From contig JAJQBX010000032.1 in assembly GCA_021203065.1 (NCBI GenBank), positions 496,001 to 560,000 on the forward strand: a stretch of DNA of 64,000 bases. The letters run 5' to 3'. Position 1 is the first letter of the stretch; each line of letters starts with the position of its first letter. Both the position numbers and the translations under genes were made by a program. This document shows, piece after piece, positions 18,805 to 27,710 of this stretch. Source of the DNA: Oscillospiraceae bacterium. Its GTDB lineage: Bacteria; Bacillota; Clostridia; Oscillospirales; Ruminococcaceae. The notes beneath the pieces were generated by a model. It was not told the origin of the DNA, ran no database searches, and saw nothing but the letters and a program-made list of their open reading frames with translations.

Positions 18805-19704
18805 TTAATTATATAGCTGTTTTGGAAGCTTGTCAAGTGTTATAACTGATGGATTATTATAAATTTCTCTGAGAATTTCAGAATTATTGTCGGCTATATA
18901 CCTTGTATGCCAGTTCATGAACCAGAGCCAGTTGCAGCCGTCACGCCTGAAATCATCAAAATGAGGTAGATTGCCGATTTCATGATAGCACAACGGTTTG
19001 TCACAGACCTTTACGAGTCTGTCCCAGCCAAATTTGTTGGTCGTCCCGTCATAGGTGTCAGAGCCGACGATGTCGCAGTATTCGTCTCCCACGTACCAGC
19101 CGGGCTTGACCTCGCCCGAGTAGCCTAATGTCCAGATGAGGTTGTTGAGCCCATGATAATTGGTGTAGCGGTCATACATCATCCTCCAGAGCCTTATGAA
19201 CGGCTCAGCACCGCCCTTGCCCCACCAGAACCACTGACCGTCGAATTCATGGAACGGTCTCCAGATAACGGGGACATGCTCGGATTGAAGAATTTTCAAT
19301 GCCTCAGCACCCAAGTCCCAGTTTCTGAGCATGAGCTCGTTTTCGGGAGTACCCATTGTAAGGATTTTATCAAAGTCGGGATTATCAGCCTGACTGTCGG
19401 GATATGCCCCGCCATTTACTCCTGTATGCCAGCAGATTGTGACGATTCCGCCACGCATGTGCCAGTCGATTGCACGGTTTATAACGCCTCTGAAATCGGC
19501 GTGCATGAAGTCAAGTCCTCTGATTGCAGGATACTTCCCTGTCTTCTCCAAGACATAGTTCATTTCCCACTCGGTCGTTGTTCTTTTTGGGTATTCCTGC
19601 TGACCGGAAAGCATGAGACGACTTTGATAGCACTCACAAAGGTACTGAAAAAGCTTCTTTGCCTCAGGAGTGGCGTTCTTATTTACAAGTGAATAGGGCT
19701 GCAT
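18805..19704 (-). CDS. GH26 beta-mannanase-type glycosidase, cytosolic
   Basis: A 299-residue clan A retaining glycosidase of family GH26, mostly endo- or exo-beta-mannanases. The acid/base is Glu153 in WRPFHEFDGQWFWWG and the nucleophile Glu242 in CYHEIG; VTICWHTG and DIVGSDTYDG also match the family. There is no signal peptide, so it should act inside the cell on imported manno-oligosaccharides. AGGAGG precedes ATG. It is the last gene of the GH95, phosphohexomutase, GH26 operon, 12 bp after the mutase gene. That position fits a mannose-handling pathway. Confidence 0.9.
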   Translation of the reverse strand: MQPYSLVNKNATPEAKKLFQYLCECYQSRLMLSGQQEYPKRTTTEWEMNYVLEKTGKYPAIRGLDFMHADFRGVINRAIDWHMRGGIVTICWHTGVNGGAYPDSQADNPDFDKILTMGTPENELMLRNWDLGAEALKILQSEHVPVIWRPFHEFDGQWFWWGKGGAEPFIRLWRMMYDRYTNYHGLNNLIWTLGYSGEVKPGWYVGDEYCDIVGSDTYDGTTNKFGWDRLVKVCDKPLCYHEIGNLPHFDDFRRDGCNWLWFMNWHTRYIADNNSEILREIYNNPSVITLDKLPKQLYN

Positions 19705-19716
19705 GTTTGCCTCCTG

Positions 19717-21231
19717 TTATTTTGCATATTCTGTGAGCTTTGAAGTGTCGAGCTTCTCGTAGTTTGCGAGGAAGCCGCAGAGCTCATTTGCAATTACCTT
19801 GACTCCGCCAACGCTGTCCGACTCGATATTAAGGGGCATGAGCGGCTCATGAAGCGACATTCTCAGTAAGAACCAGCCGTTGCCATGGCTCTCATCAAGA
19901 TTGATTCTTATGCCCTCATAGTTGCTATCAGCAGGTGTCCAGCCGGGTTGGGTCTTGGAATACTCTTTCAAAGCTGCAATTATATCGTTGCCATATGGTT
20001 TGAAATCCTCAAGAGCGATATTCATTCTGAATTCCATGCTCTCTGCGGGCTCTCTCAAGCCTTCGATGAGAGAATGGAGAGTATAGCCCTCTTTTACACC
20101 TTTCGAAAGCTCGATTATGAGTCTGGTTACGATATATGCGCCGTCATCGAGGAAATAGTTGTCCTTGAATGCACCGTGACCAGAGGTTTCAATTGCAAGC
20201 TGGCTGTCTATGCCCTCTTTGTTGAGACGGATTGATTCGTTGATGACGTTGCGGTAGCCTCTGCGGAATCTGTGATGGACTCCGCCCTTGGAGCGGATAA
20301 AATCGCCAAGACCTGACGAAGTAACGCTGTCGGTGACAATCGTCGTATGAGGATGGTCTCTTAGAAGCATTGCAGAGAGCATTGCGATAAGACGGTTTCT
20401 GTTGAGCTCACTGCCGTCAGAGAGAACAGCCCCTGCTCTGTCGACATCGGTGTCAAAGATGATGCCAAGGTCTGCATGAGATTCTTTTACGGCTTCTGTT
20501 ATTGAAGCCATAGCCTCTTTATTCTCAGGGTTCGGAATATGGTTCGGAAAGCTTCCGTCAGGATCTAAGAAGCGTGAGCCGGTAGTGTCTGCGCCGAGAG
20601 GCTTCAAAACCTTTTCTGCATAGAAGCCGCCTGCACCGTTTCCTGCGTCTACTACAATCTTCAAACCGGTAAGAGGCGTTTCGTTTCCGCAGCTCGACCT
20701 TATCATATCGGCAAGACGCTTGGAATAGACGTCCATGAACCCATCATGAGTGACCGTTGCTGGCTTGATTCCGGTGTGTAAATCTGTCTCGGCAAGCTCT
20801 ATCATTTCCTTTATGTCGCTCGCCTCGACGCCACCGTCAGGGGTGAAGAACTTGTAGCCGTTGCGGTTATACGGAAGATGGCTTGCCGTTACCATCACTG
20901 CGCCGTCAAACATATAGCCATCGGTCTTTGTGGTCATGAACATTGCGGGGGTGCTGGCAAGACCCATGTCGGTGACTGCTATTCCCTCTTTTGCAAGCTC
21001 TTCTGCCATCCAACCGAGAAGCATCTCACCCGAAAGACGGGAGTCTCTTCCTATAGCTACACGAAGACTTGTTTTTTTTGTTCTTCTCACAAGCCAGAGT
21101 GCGAAGCCTCTTGCTATGTCACGGCAAGCCTGCTCGGTCAGGTTTACATCCTGACCGGGTACTCCTGCTATGGCTATTCCCCTTATGTCGCTTTCGTTAC
21201 GAAGCTTTGAGTAATCCTTGGTTGTCGTCAT
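19717..21231 (-). CDS. Phosphomannomutase/phosphoglucomutase
   Basis: A 504-residue alpha-D-phosphohexomutase that interconverts hexose 6- and 1-phosphates in the cytosol. The active-site phosphoserine is Ser117 in TASHLPYNRNG. The Mg-binding loop is DTDVDRAG (Asp260, 262, 264), the sugar-specificity loop is ETSGHGAF (about 350), and a C-terminal phosphate-binding domain is present. Mannose or glucose preference cannot be settled by eye, but its place between a GH95 and a GH26 gene suggests mannose phosphates. The gap to GH95 upstream is 18 bp and to GH26 downstream 12 bp, so all three are one operon. Confidence 0.92.
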   Translation of the reverse strand: MTTTKDYSKLRNESDIRGIAIAGVPGQDVNLTEQACRDIARGFALWLVRRTKKTSLRVAIGRDSRLSGEMLLGWMAEELAKEGIAVTDMGLASTPAMFMTTKTDGYMFDGAVMVTASHLPYNRNGYKFFTPDGGVEASDIKEMIELAETDLHTGIKPATVTHDGFMDVYSKRLADMIRSSCGNETPLTGLKIVVDAGNGAGGFYAEKVLKPLGADTTGSRFLDPDGSFPNHIPNPENKEAMASITEAVKESHADLGIIFDTDVDRAGAVLSDGSELNRNRLIAMLSAMLLRDHPHTTIVTDSVTSSGLGDFIRSKGGVHHRFRRGYRNVINESIRLNKEGIDSQLAIETSGHGAFKDNYFLDDGAYIVTRLIIELSKGVKEGYTLHSLIEGLREPAESMEFRMNIALEDFKPYGNDIIAALKEYSKTQPGWTPADSNYEGIRINLDESHGNGWFLLRMSLHEPLMPLNIESDSVGGVKVIANELCGFLANYEKLDTSKLTEYAK

Positions 21232-21249
21232 AATAAAGCACCTGTTTCT

Positions 21250-23532
21250 TTAGAGATTTTTAAGTTCTATATTGTTGTTCTCAAGAACAATGCGATACGG
21301 TTTTTCTTGGTCGAATGTGAATGTTTCGCTGTCAATCTGAAGATTTACCTTTACTCCCTGATTGACGATAAGCTCGGCACTCTCGACCTTGCAGTCTTTC
21401 CAAGTCATGTTGACGGTTACGTCTCCTCTTGCTTTCAAGCCCCTGACTGAGCCGCTCTTCCAGTGGTCGGGGATTGCGGGAAGAAGCCTTATCAAGCCGT
21501 CGTGAGACTGCATAAGCATTTCTGCGATTCCTGCCGTTCCGCCAAAGTTTCCGTCAATCTGGAACGGCGAATGCTTGTCAAAGCAGTTAGGATAGGTTGA
21601 GCCGAAGAAGAGGTGGTCAACGTGCTTCCCTGCTTCGTTGCCGTTTTGGAGTCTTGCCCACATGTTTATTATCCATGCTCGGCTCCAGCCGGTGTGACCG
21701 CCGCCGTGGCTGAGGCGTCTTTCTATCGTCGCCTGTGCGGCTTTCATGAGCTCGGGAGTCTTTTCGTATGTCAGCTGAGAGGACGGATATAGACCATATA
21801 GCTGGGAAATGTGGCGATGACCGATTTCGACTTCATCATAGTCCTCCGTCCACTCCATTATCTGCCCGTGCTTGCCTATTTTATTTTCGGGAAGCTTCGG
21901 GAGGAGTTCACGGAGCGTATCTGTCAGTTCATCCTCATCACCAAGAACTTCGGAAGCTTTGATGCAGTCGGTGAAGAGGTCTCTTACAACCATTGTGTCC
22001 ATTGTCGGTCCTACGCATATCTGTCCCTGCTCTCCGGAGGAATGAATGTAGGTGTTTTCGGGAGAAAGCGACGGTCCGGTCATTAATTTACCGTCATGCT
22101 CGAAGAGGTAATTCTTCATGAAGACGCATGCACGCTTCATTATCGGGAGATATTCACGAAGGAATTTCTTATCGAGAGTGAATTCGTAGTGCGTCCAGAT
22201 GTGGGTGCAGAGCCATGCGGCTCCTGATGCCCAGATTGTGGCGGAGATCCAGTTGTCCTGAGGTGCACAGTCTCCGAACAAATCGGTGTTATGGTGAGCT
22301 ACAAACCCCTCAATGCCGTACATATCACGGGCGACTTTTTCGCCATTTGGGAGCATTACTTTCAGATGCTCCAAAAGTGCCATATGACAGTCGGATAGGT
22401 TGCAGGATTCGGCGCACCAGTAGTTCATCTCAGTATTGATATTGATTGTGTATCTTGAGCCCCATGCGGGGAAGTAATCCTTGTTCCAGATGCCCTGAAG
22501 ATTTGCGGGCTTTGTTCCCTGACGGGAGCAGGAAATCATCAGATAGCGTCCGAAGTCGAAATAAAGCCCAACAAGATTGTTATCCGGTGCTCCCCAGCAG
22601 GCGTTAAGGCGAGTGTCGGTAGGCGTGCCGCTATGGTCGACATCATCGTCGATTGTGAGGCTTACTCTGTCGAAATAGGTCTTATAGTCGGCGATATGGC
22701 GGGCTTTCACTGCCTGATAGCCAAGGCTTGCGGCGTTTTCAAGAACGGATGAGCACCATGCGTGAATATCTTCACCATGGAAGTCGGTTCTTATCGTCAG
22801 ATACATCGTTGCTTCGTCGGCATCATAGACATTAAGCTCAGTTTCGGTCAGCTTGGACATTCCGCCGACATTTTCGCAGGTGATTGCTATGATATAATCA
22901 CAGCCATTGTCCTTTTCTCTATAGTGGAGGTAAACGCAGTTTTCATCAAGGGTACTGTCTATAAAATCGCCTGCAGTGAGGCAGGAAAAGTCGATTTTAA
23001 GTGAGGTTTTGCCACCATCCTGTGAAGCTTCGTGCATACATAGAACATTGTCCGGTGCACTGACGAAGTATTCACGTGTGAATGCGTGGCTTTCAGAGCT
23101 GAAAGTCACCGTGCAGATGGCTTCTTCCAAATCTAAAACTCGCTTATAGTCGGAATAGCCATTGTGGCTGAAATCAATCATCAGAAAGCCTGCTGTGTCA
23201 TAATGGCTTTCGTCCTGCGGATGGGGGTACATGTCGGAGATTTCAAGCTCTGTTGCTTCGGCTATTTTTCCCTCCAAAAGAAGCTCACGGATTTTCTTAT
23301 AAGAACCAACCGATTTTGGATTATAACGCTCTATTACGCCCTTGCGGTTCCAGATTGTCTCCTCGTTCAGCTGGATTATGTCGGACTCCGGATCGCCATA
23401 CACCATTCCGCCGATGCGGCTGTTTCCTATTGGGTATGCCTCGTTCCAGCCCTCGCCGTTATAGTCTTTTTCGTCTTTGGTTGGTGCGGGATGGTCAAGC
23501 CATATCTGCTTCTTTTCATATTTGTGATTCAT
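21250..23532 (-). CDS. GH95 alpha-L-fucosidase/galactosidase, cytosolic
   Basis: A 760-residue inverting glycosidase of family GH95. These enzymes remove terminal alpha-1,2-linked L-fucose or L-galactose from xyloglucan, mucin or milk glycans. The N-terminal beta-sandwich contains WNEAYPIGNSRIGGMVYG and QLNEETIWN. The (alpha/alpha)6 barrel contains PANLQGIWN, TININTEMNYW and AESCNLSDCH, and GGHTGWSRAW and NFGGTAGIAEMLMQSH lie near the C-terminus. No signal peptide is present, so it acts on imported oligosaccharides. It is the first gene of its operon, with a sigma-A promoter 24-52 bp upstream. Confidence 0.93.
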   Translation of the reverse strand: MNHKYEKKQIWLDHPAPTKDEKDYNGEGWNEAYPIGNSRIGGMVYGDPESDIIQLNEETIWNRKGVIERYNPKSVGSYKKIRELLLEGKIAEATELEISDMYPHPQDESHYDTAGFLMIDFSHNGYSDYKRVLDLEEAICTVTFSSESHAFTREYFVSAPDNVLCMHEASQDGGKTSLKIDFSCLTAGDFIDSTLDENCVYLHYREKDNGCDYIIAITCENVGGMSKLTETELNVYDADEATMYLTIRTDFHGEDIHAWCSSVLENAASLGYQAVKARHIADYKTYFDRVSLTIDDDVDHSGTPTDTRLNACWGAPDNNLVGLYFDFGRYLMISCSRQGTKPANLQGIWNKDYFPAWGSRYTININTEMNYWCAESCNLSDCHMALLEHLKVMLPNGEKVARDMYGIEGFVAHHNTDLFGDCAPQDNWISATIWASGAAWLCTHIWTHYEFTLDKKFLREYLPIMKRACVFMKNYLFEHDGKLMTGPSLSPENTYIHSSGEQGQICVGPTMDTMVVRDLFTDCIKASEVLGDEDELTDTLRELLPKLPENKIGKHGQIMEWTEDYDEVEIGHRHISQLYGLYPSSQLTYEKTPELMKAAQATIERRLSHGGGHTGWSRAWIINMWARLQNGNEAGKHVDHLFFGSTYPNCFDKHSPFQIDGNFGGTAGIAEMLMQSHDGLIRLLPAIPDHWKSGSVRGLKARGDVTVNMTWKDCKVESAELIVNQGVKVNLQIDSETFTFDQEKPYRIVLENNNIELKNL

Positions 23533-23555
23533 ATGTGATCACTCCTTTCGGGACT

Positions 23556-23584
23556 ATTTTACTGTATTCCCGCAGTCGTTTCAA
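23556..23584 (-). promoter_or_regulatory. Promoter of the GH95-mutase-GH26 operon
   Basis: Minus strand TTGAAA (23579-23584), 17-bp spacer, TAAAAT (23556-23561). Confidence 0.7.
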
Positions 23585-23636
23585 TAGGAACTTACGAAAT
23601 CATAAAATATTAATCGCTTCAAAATAGTAAAGTTAA

Positions 23637-23668
23637 GGCTCTCTTTCCGTTCGACAAGAAAGAGAGCC
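23637..23668 (-). terminator. Hairpin at the end of the aldo/keto reductase gene
   Basis: Perfect 11-bp stem GGCTCTCTTTC / GAAAGAGAGCC (23637-23647 with 23658-23668). The following T run is short, so termination may be partial. Confidence 0.6.
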
Positions 23669-23678
23669 GAAATAGCAC

Positions 23679-24788
23679 TTACTCAAGCTCTGTTACACAT
23701 TCGCTCATGAGTGTCGGGATGTCAAGGTTCTGAGGGCAATGCTCGGTGCACTGGTGACAGGAAATGCAGTCGCTTGCCTTACCGGTGTTTTTGACCGTCT
23801 CGGCATATTTGGCTTTTACCTCCCAAAGTTTGTGCATGTCACGCTTATATTCGTTATAGTGTGCGAACAAATCGGGAATCGGGATGTTCATCGGGCATCC
23901 GTCGGTGCAGTAGCGGCAGGCTGTGCACGGGATTGCGAATTTGAGATTTTCGCTGACCTTGGCAATTACCTCGTAATCCTTATCGGAAAGCGGCTCGAAG
24001 TTCTGCATGTAGGAAGTGTTGTCCTCAAGCTGTGCCATGTCGCTCATTCCGCTTAGTACCATCATAACATTCGGAAGCGAAGCGCAATATCTTACTGCCC
24101 ACGAAGCGTAGGATTTCGAAGAGTCATACTCGTCGAAAATTCTTGCTGCTGTCTTAGGAAGTCTTGCCAGAGCTCCGCCCTTGACCGGCTCCATTACGAT
24201 TACAGGCTTGCCAAATGAAGTTGCCACTTCATAGCAGCGGCGGCTTCTGACCCATGCGTCCTCCCAGTCGAGATAGTTGATCTGGAGCTGGACATATTCA
24301 ACCTCAGGATGCTCGGTGAGAATCTTCTCGAGAGTTTCCGGGCTGTCGTGGAATGAGAAACCGATATGTCTGATTTTGCCCTCATCACGCTTTCTTGCGA
24401 TATAGCCGAAAGCGTCGGTCTTCTCAATATACTCATAAAGATCCTTATTAAGAGCATGAAGCCAGTAGTAGTCGAGATAATCCACTCCAAGGCGGGTCAT
24501 AGACTCGTTGAAAATGTTCTCACGCTCGTCGTCGTTCGGCTTTGAGAAAAGCGGAAGCTTTGTCGTTATGGTGAAGCTGTCACGGGGATGACGCTTGACA
24601 ACCGCTTCTCTGAATGCAACCTCGCTCTTGCCACTATGATAAACATAGGCGGTGTCGAAGTATGTAAAGCCCCTCTCAAGGAACTTGTCTGCCATCGCCT
24701 TGAACTGCTCCATGTCGATATTCGAACGGTCATCGCCGATAACCGGCAATCTCATCAGTCCGAAACCCAATTTCTTGATGTTTTCCAT
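23679..24788 (-). CDS. Aldo/keto reductase fused to a 2x[4Fe-4S] ferredoxin domain
   Basis: A 369-residue protein: an N-terminal aldo/keto reductase barrel followed by a C-terminal ferredoxin-like domain. In the barrel FDTAYVYHSGKSE supplies the Asp and Tyr, TTKLPL the Lys and YWLHAL the His of the catalytic set. The C-terminal domain carries CTACRYCTDGCP and CISCHQCTEHCP, eight cysteines for two clusters. The fusion is common in anaerobic clostridia and suggests electron exchange with ferredoxin rather than only NADPH. ATG 24788 is chosen because GGGGAG precedes it; an upstream in-frame ATG (24812) has none. Its own promoter overlaps the end of the upstream FliB-like gene. Confidence 0.9.
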   Translation of the reverse strand: MENIKKLGFGLMRLPVIGDDRSNIDMEQFKAMADKFLERGFTYFDTAYVYHSGKSEVAFREAVVKRHPRDSFTITTKLPLFSKPNDDERENIFNESMTRLGVDYLDYYWLHALNKDLYEYIEKTDAFGYIARKRDEGKIRHIGFSFHDSPETLEKILTEHPEVEYVQLQINYLDWEDAWVRSRRCYEVATSFGKPVIVMEPVKGGALARLPKTAARIFDEYDSSKSYASWAVRYCASLPNVMMVLSGMSDMAQLEDNTSYMQNFEPLSDKDYEVIAKVSENLKFAIPCTACRYCTDGCPMNIPIPDLFAHYNEYKRDMHKLWEVKAKYAETVKNTGKASDCISCHQCTEHCPQNLDIPTLMSECVTELE

Positions 24789-24824
24789 TGTAAAACTCCC
24801 CTTAATACACATTTCTTACCTACA

Positions 24825-24852
24825 ATTATATTACTTTTCGTGAAAAAGTCAA
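24825..24852 (-). promoter_or_regulatory. Promoter of the aldo/keto reductase gene
   Basis: TTGACT (24847-24852), 16-bp spacer, TATAAT (24825-24830) on the minus strand; the -35 overlaps the last codons of the upstream gene. Confidence 0.7.
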
Positions 24853-25754
24853 GAATCTGCGAGGAAATCCCGTAACAAATCGAGATTAAAATCGTTATGC
24901 TCGAGCTCTTTTGACACGAGTCGGACAGTTTCTGTAAAGTCGTCGCCCAAAGTGCACAGCTCATACAGAGCGACGATGAGCTTACACTCGGTCAGTATGT
25001 CCTCGGTGTTTACTGCTTTCAGGAAGAAGCGGAATATGAGATAGCATAGAAGAGACTGGCTTTCATGATTATGGCTTCCCTTTTCGCAGTTTTCAAGAAG
25101 CTCTCGCCACTCGGAAGTAAGAATTTCAGTTTTTTCTGAAATAAACCCGCAAAGGCTCAGGAGATCTATAGGCTCACTATCTGGAAGCTCACAATCAGGA
25201 AGTTCCAATGTGCCGAAGTCGATTTCTTCCTGTAAAAGCTCACCGTAAGCAATGAGGTGCATTGGCGTCAAATCGAATGCTTTCGCTCTTGCTGACAACA
25301 GGAAATTTAAAAGCTCATCTTCCGTTTGTCCGTCAAAAAGAGAATCATAATCGGATTTGGTTGCAGAGAGCACTATCCTCGCCGCTTCGGGACAAGATAC
25401 AGAGATTCCGGCTTCTGTGAAAGCTATCTCATCGCCTGTGTAGTACTCCTCAAAAAATCTTGGGTGTTTTGCGCAGACGTCGCCCATCATACCTGACTCG
25501 AGATACATTTCGCACAGTCCATCGTGTGTCAGATAGGGGCAGATTCCGCAATGATTCGTCTTAAGAACTACGTCTCCGTCAGTTCCTGATTTGATATTCC
25601 TATCTATTTCAAGCGTCGGGTAGGCTCGAAGCTTTTCAATCGTTTCGTCGTCAATCGGTATCTCCCAGCCGGCTTTGCAGCAGCTGTCGGGACAGGAGCC
25701 CATCAGGCAGTGGAAGCTATCAAAATAGGTGGGCGTGAAAAGGTTGTCTTTCAT
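24849..25754 (-). CDS. FliB-family (flagellin lysine-N-methylase-like) cysteine-rich protein
   Basis: A 301-residue soluble protein of the family annotated from Salmonella FliB, which methylates flagellin lysines. The conserved cysteine signature is clear: CLMGSCPDSCCKAGW near residue 17, CGICPYL and CEMY near 70-80, VCAKHPRF, and SCPEAAR. The cysteines suggest a metal or Fe-S site. No flagellar gene occurs in the window, so the substrate here may be another protein. ATG 25754 (8 nt after GGAGA) is preferred to the ATG six bases earlier. It has its own promoter. Confidence 0.75.
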   Translation of the reverse strand: MKDNLFTPTYFDSFHCLMGSCPDSCCKAGWEIPIDDETIEKLRAYPTLEIDRNIKSGTDGDVVLKTNHCGICPYLTHDGLCEMYLESGMMGDVCAKHPRFFEEYYTGDEIAFTEAGISVSCPEAARIVLSATKSDYDSLFDGQTEDELLNFLLSARAKAFDLTPMHLIAYGELLQEEIDFGTLELPDCELPDSEPIDLLSLCGFISEKTEILTSEWRELLENCEKGSHNHESQSLLCYLIFRFFLKAVNTEDILTECKLIVALYELCTLGDDFTETVRLVSKELEHNDFNLDLLRDFLADS

Positions 25755-25830
25755 ATGCATTTCTCCATAAAATCTCAGGATAAATCAATAAAGTTGTGAA
25801 GAAGCGTCATTGCATTTTGCGCTTACGTAT

Positions 25831-25859
25831 ATTATAATATAATTGTCAAGAAAAGTCAT
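25831..25859 (-). promoter_or_regulatory. Promoter of the FliB-like gene
   Basis: Minus strand ATGACT (25854-25859), 17-bp spacer, TATAAT (25831-25836). The -35 matches the consensus in 4 of 6 positions. Confidence 0.6.
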
Positions 25860-25907
25860 CTGCTTGGAAGATTAAATTATGCGAGTACCTCAAGATATTT
25901 TTGCAGG

Positions 25908-25945
25908 TGAAACGGCACAGGAGCTATCCCCTGTGCCGTTTTGCT
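25908..25945. terminator. Terminator after the acyl-CoA ligase gene
   Basis: Perfect 11-bp stem AACGGCACAGG / CCTGTGCCGTT (25911-25921 with 25930-25940). T-rich on the plus strand; weaker T run on the minus strand. Confidence 0.7.
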
Positions 25946-25950
25946 TTTTA

Positions 25951-27699
25951 TCAGACTTTTACCATTTCTTTTTCGGCTTCCGGAGTGGCGATACCAAGCT
26001 TTTCATACTCCTCCTGCTCGAGGATTCGATATGCAACCTTTCCGACAAGGGTCTTCGGGAGAGTCTCCCTGAATTCTATGTCGTAAGGAAGAGCGTACTT
26101 GGCGATATTTTTCTTGCAATACGCCATTATCAAGCCCTTGGTGGTCTCGTTCGGCTCATAGCCGGGTTTGAGCATGATGAAAGCCTTGATTTTCTGCATC
26201 TTGTAGTCATCGGGAACACCGATAACACAGCTCATCTGAACCGCTTCGTAGCCGTCGAGGACGTTTTCAAGCTGAGACGGATAGACATTGTAGCCACTTG
26301 TGATGATCATTCGCTTGATTCTTTGCTTAAAGTAGATGAAGCCGTCCTCGTCCATATAGCCAAGGTCACCGGTGTGAAGCCAGATTCTGCCGTCGCCGTG
26401 AAGCCTTAACGTATTGGCGGTCTCCTCAGGCTGGTCGAGATAGCCAAGCATTACAGTAGGACCGGAAATGCATATCTCGCCGTCAGTGCCATATGGAACT
26501 TCGATATTCGTTCCGACATCTACTATCTTGTAGTAGTTATCTGGCAAAGGCTGACCTATTGAGCCCTCCTTGTGGAGGTGAACAGGCGTCAAGCAGCTTG
26601 CTGTTACGCACTCGGTTGTGCCGTAGCCCTCGCGGATGCATACAGAGCAGTTATGATCTGCCAAGAACTTATCAAAACGCTTCTTGAGCTCTATCGAAAG
26701 GGAATCTCCGCCGGAGAAAACGCCTTTAAGGCAGCTGAGGTCTGCGCCGTCCATCGAGGGCTGTCTTAAGAGTGCCTCAAAAAGGGTCGGAACGCCGGCG
26801 ATGAAGTTGCAGCGGTGCTTGACAATGTCCTTAGCGTAGCTTTCGGCGGTGAACCGGGGCACTAAGATACAGTTGCAGCCATTTGAGAGCATTGCATGAA
26901 TGCTGACTCCCAAACCGAAGCCGTGGAAGATAGGCATTACTGAGAGCATTCTGTCGCCGACCTCTGCCATCGGGTTGGTTTCCATAAGCTGCTTGGAAAG
27001 CGCATTGAAGTTGAGATTTGAAAGGAGGATTCCTTTTGTTGTGCCGGTTGTGCCGCCGCTGTAGAGGATTACTGCGGGATCTTCCTTTCTCACGTGAGCG
27101 ATATATTCGCCGACATAGGATTTGCCCATCTTAAGAAAGTCGTTCCAGAGGATTACGGGTGCATCCTTCGGAATCTTCTTTATCTTCTTCGCCTCTGTCA
27201 GGTCGTATCCAAGTGTTACCGGGAATGAAAGAGCATCACGTGTGCTGGCGATGATGAGGTTTTTGACATCGGTGTGCTTCATTATCTCCTCAAACTTCGG
27301 GTAGAACATGTCAAGAGTCAGTGTGCACACGCTCTTTGAATGATTGATGAAGAATGCAATTTCGTTCTCACTTGAAAGCGGATGAATCATGTTGGAAATT
27401 GCGCCGACAACGTTGATGGCGTAGAACATGATGACTGCCTGAGGGCAGTTGGGCATGCAGATTGTCACCCTCTGCCCCGGCTTGATGCCGATTGCTTTCA
27501 AGCCCTTTGCGCATATGTAGACCTGCTTCTCGAAATCACGGTACTTTACTTTCGAGCCCATGAACTGGTATGCTATCAGGTCAGGGTATCTGTGCGATGC
27601 GTCACGGACCATCTCCCACATTGAGCCCTCATAGTATGAGAGATGGAAATTTACATTTCCGTAGTTATTCAACCACGGTGCTTTTACTTCTGATGCCAT
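25951..27699 (-). CDS. AMP-forming acyl-CoA synthetase/ligase
   Basis: A 582-residue adenylate-forming enzyme of the ANL superfamily, of the long-chain fatty-acid CoA ligase type. The phosphate loop is YSGGTTGTTKG (about 215-225). YGTTE, the hinge region LHTGDLGYMDEDG and the C-terminal KRMIITSGYNVYPSQLENVL are standard, and the catalytic Lys lies in PKTLVGKVAYR. It activates a carboxylic acid as an acyl-adenylate and passes it to CoA. It is soluble or peripherally bound. It is co-transcribed with the acyltransferase-fold gene 11 bp upstream, so the two may act in one acyl-transfer pathway. Confidence 0.9.
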   Translation of the reverse strand: MASEVKAPWLNNYGNVNFHLSYYEGSMWEMVRDASHRYPDLIAYQFMGSKVKYRDFEKQVYICAKGLKAIGIKPGQRVTICMPNCPQAVIMFYAINVVGAISNMIHPLSSENEIAFFINHSKSVCTLTLDMFYPKFEEIMKHTDVKNLIIASTRDALSFPVTLGYDLTEAKKIKKIPKDAPVILWNDFLKMGKSYVGEYIAHVRKEDPAVILYSGGTTGTTKGILLSNLNFNALSKQLMETNPMAEVGDRMLSVMPIFHGFGLGVSIHAMLSNGCNCILVPRFTAESYAKDIVKHRCNFIAGVPTLFEALLRQPSMDGADLSCLKGVFSGGDSLSIELKKRFDKFLADHNCSVCIREGYGTTECVTASCLTPVHLHKEGSIGQPLPDNYYKIVDVGTNIEVPYGTDGEICISGPTVMLGYLDQPEETANTLRLHGDGRIWLHTGDLGYMDEDGFIYFKQRIKRMIITSGYNVYPSQLENVLDGYEAVQMSCVIGVPDDYKMQKIKAFIMLKPGYEPNETTKGLIMAYCKKNIAKYALPYDIEFRETLPKTLVGKVAYRILEQEEYEKLGIATPEAEKEMVKV

Positions 27700-27710
27700 A
27701 TTTTTCCTCC

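Noticed and set aside
25879-26409. 176-residue plus-strand frame opposite the acyl-CoA ligase.
   Set aside because: It begins at a terminator hairpin and lies antisense to a well-supported gene.
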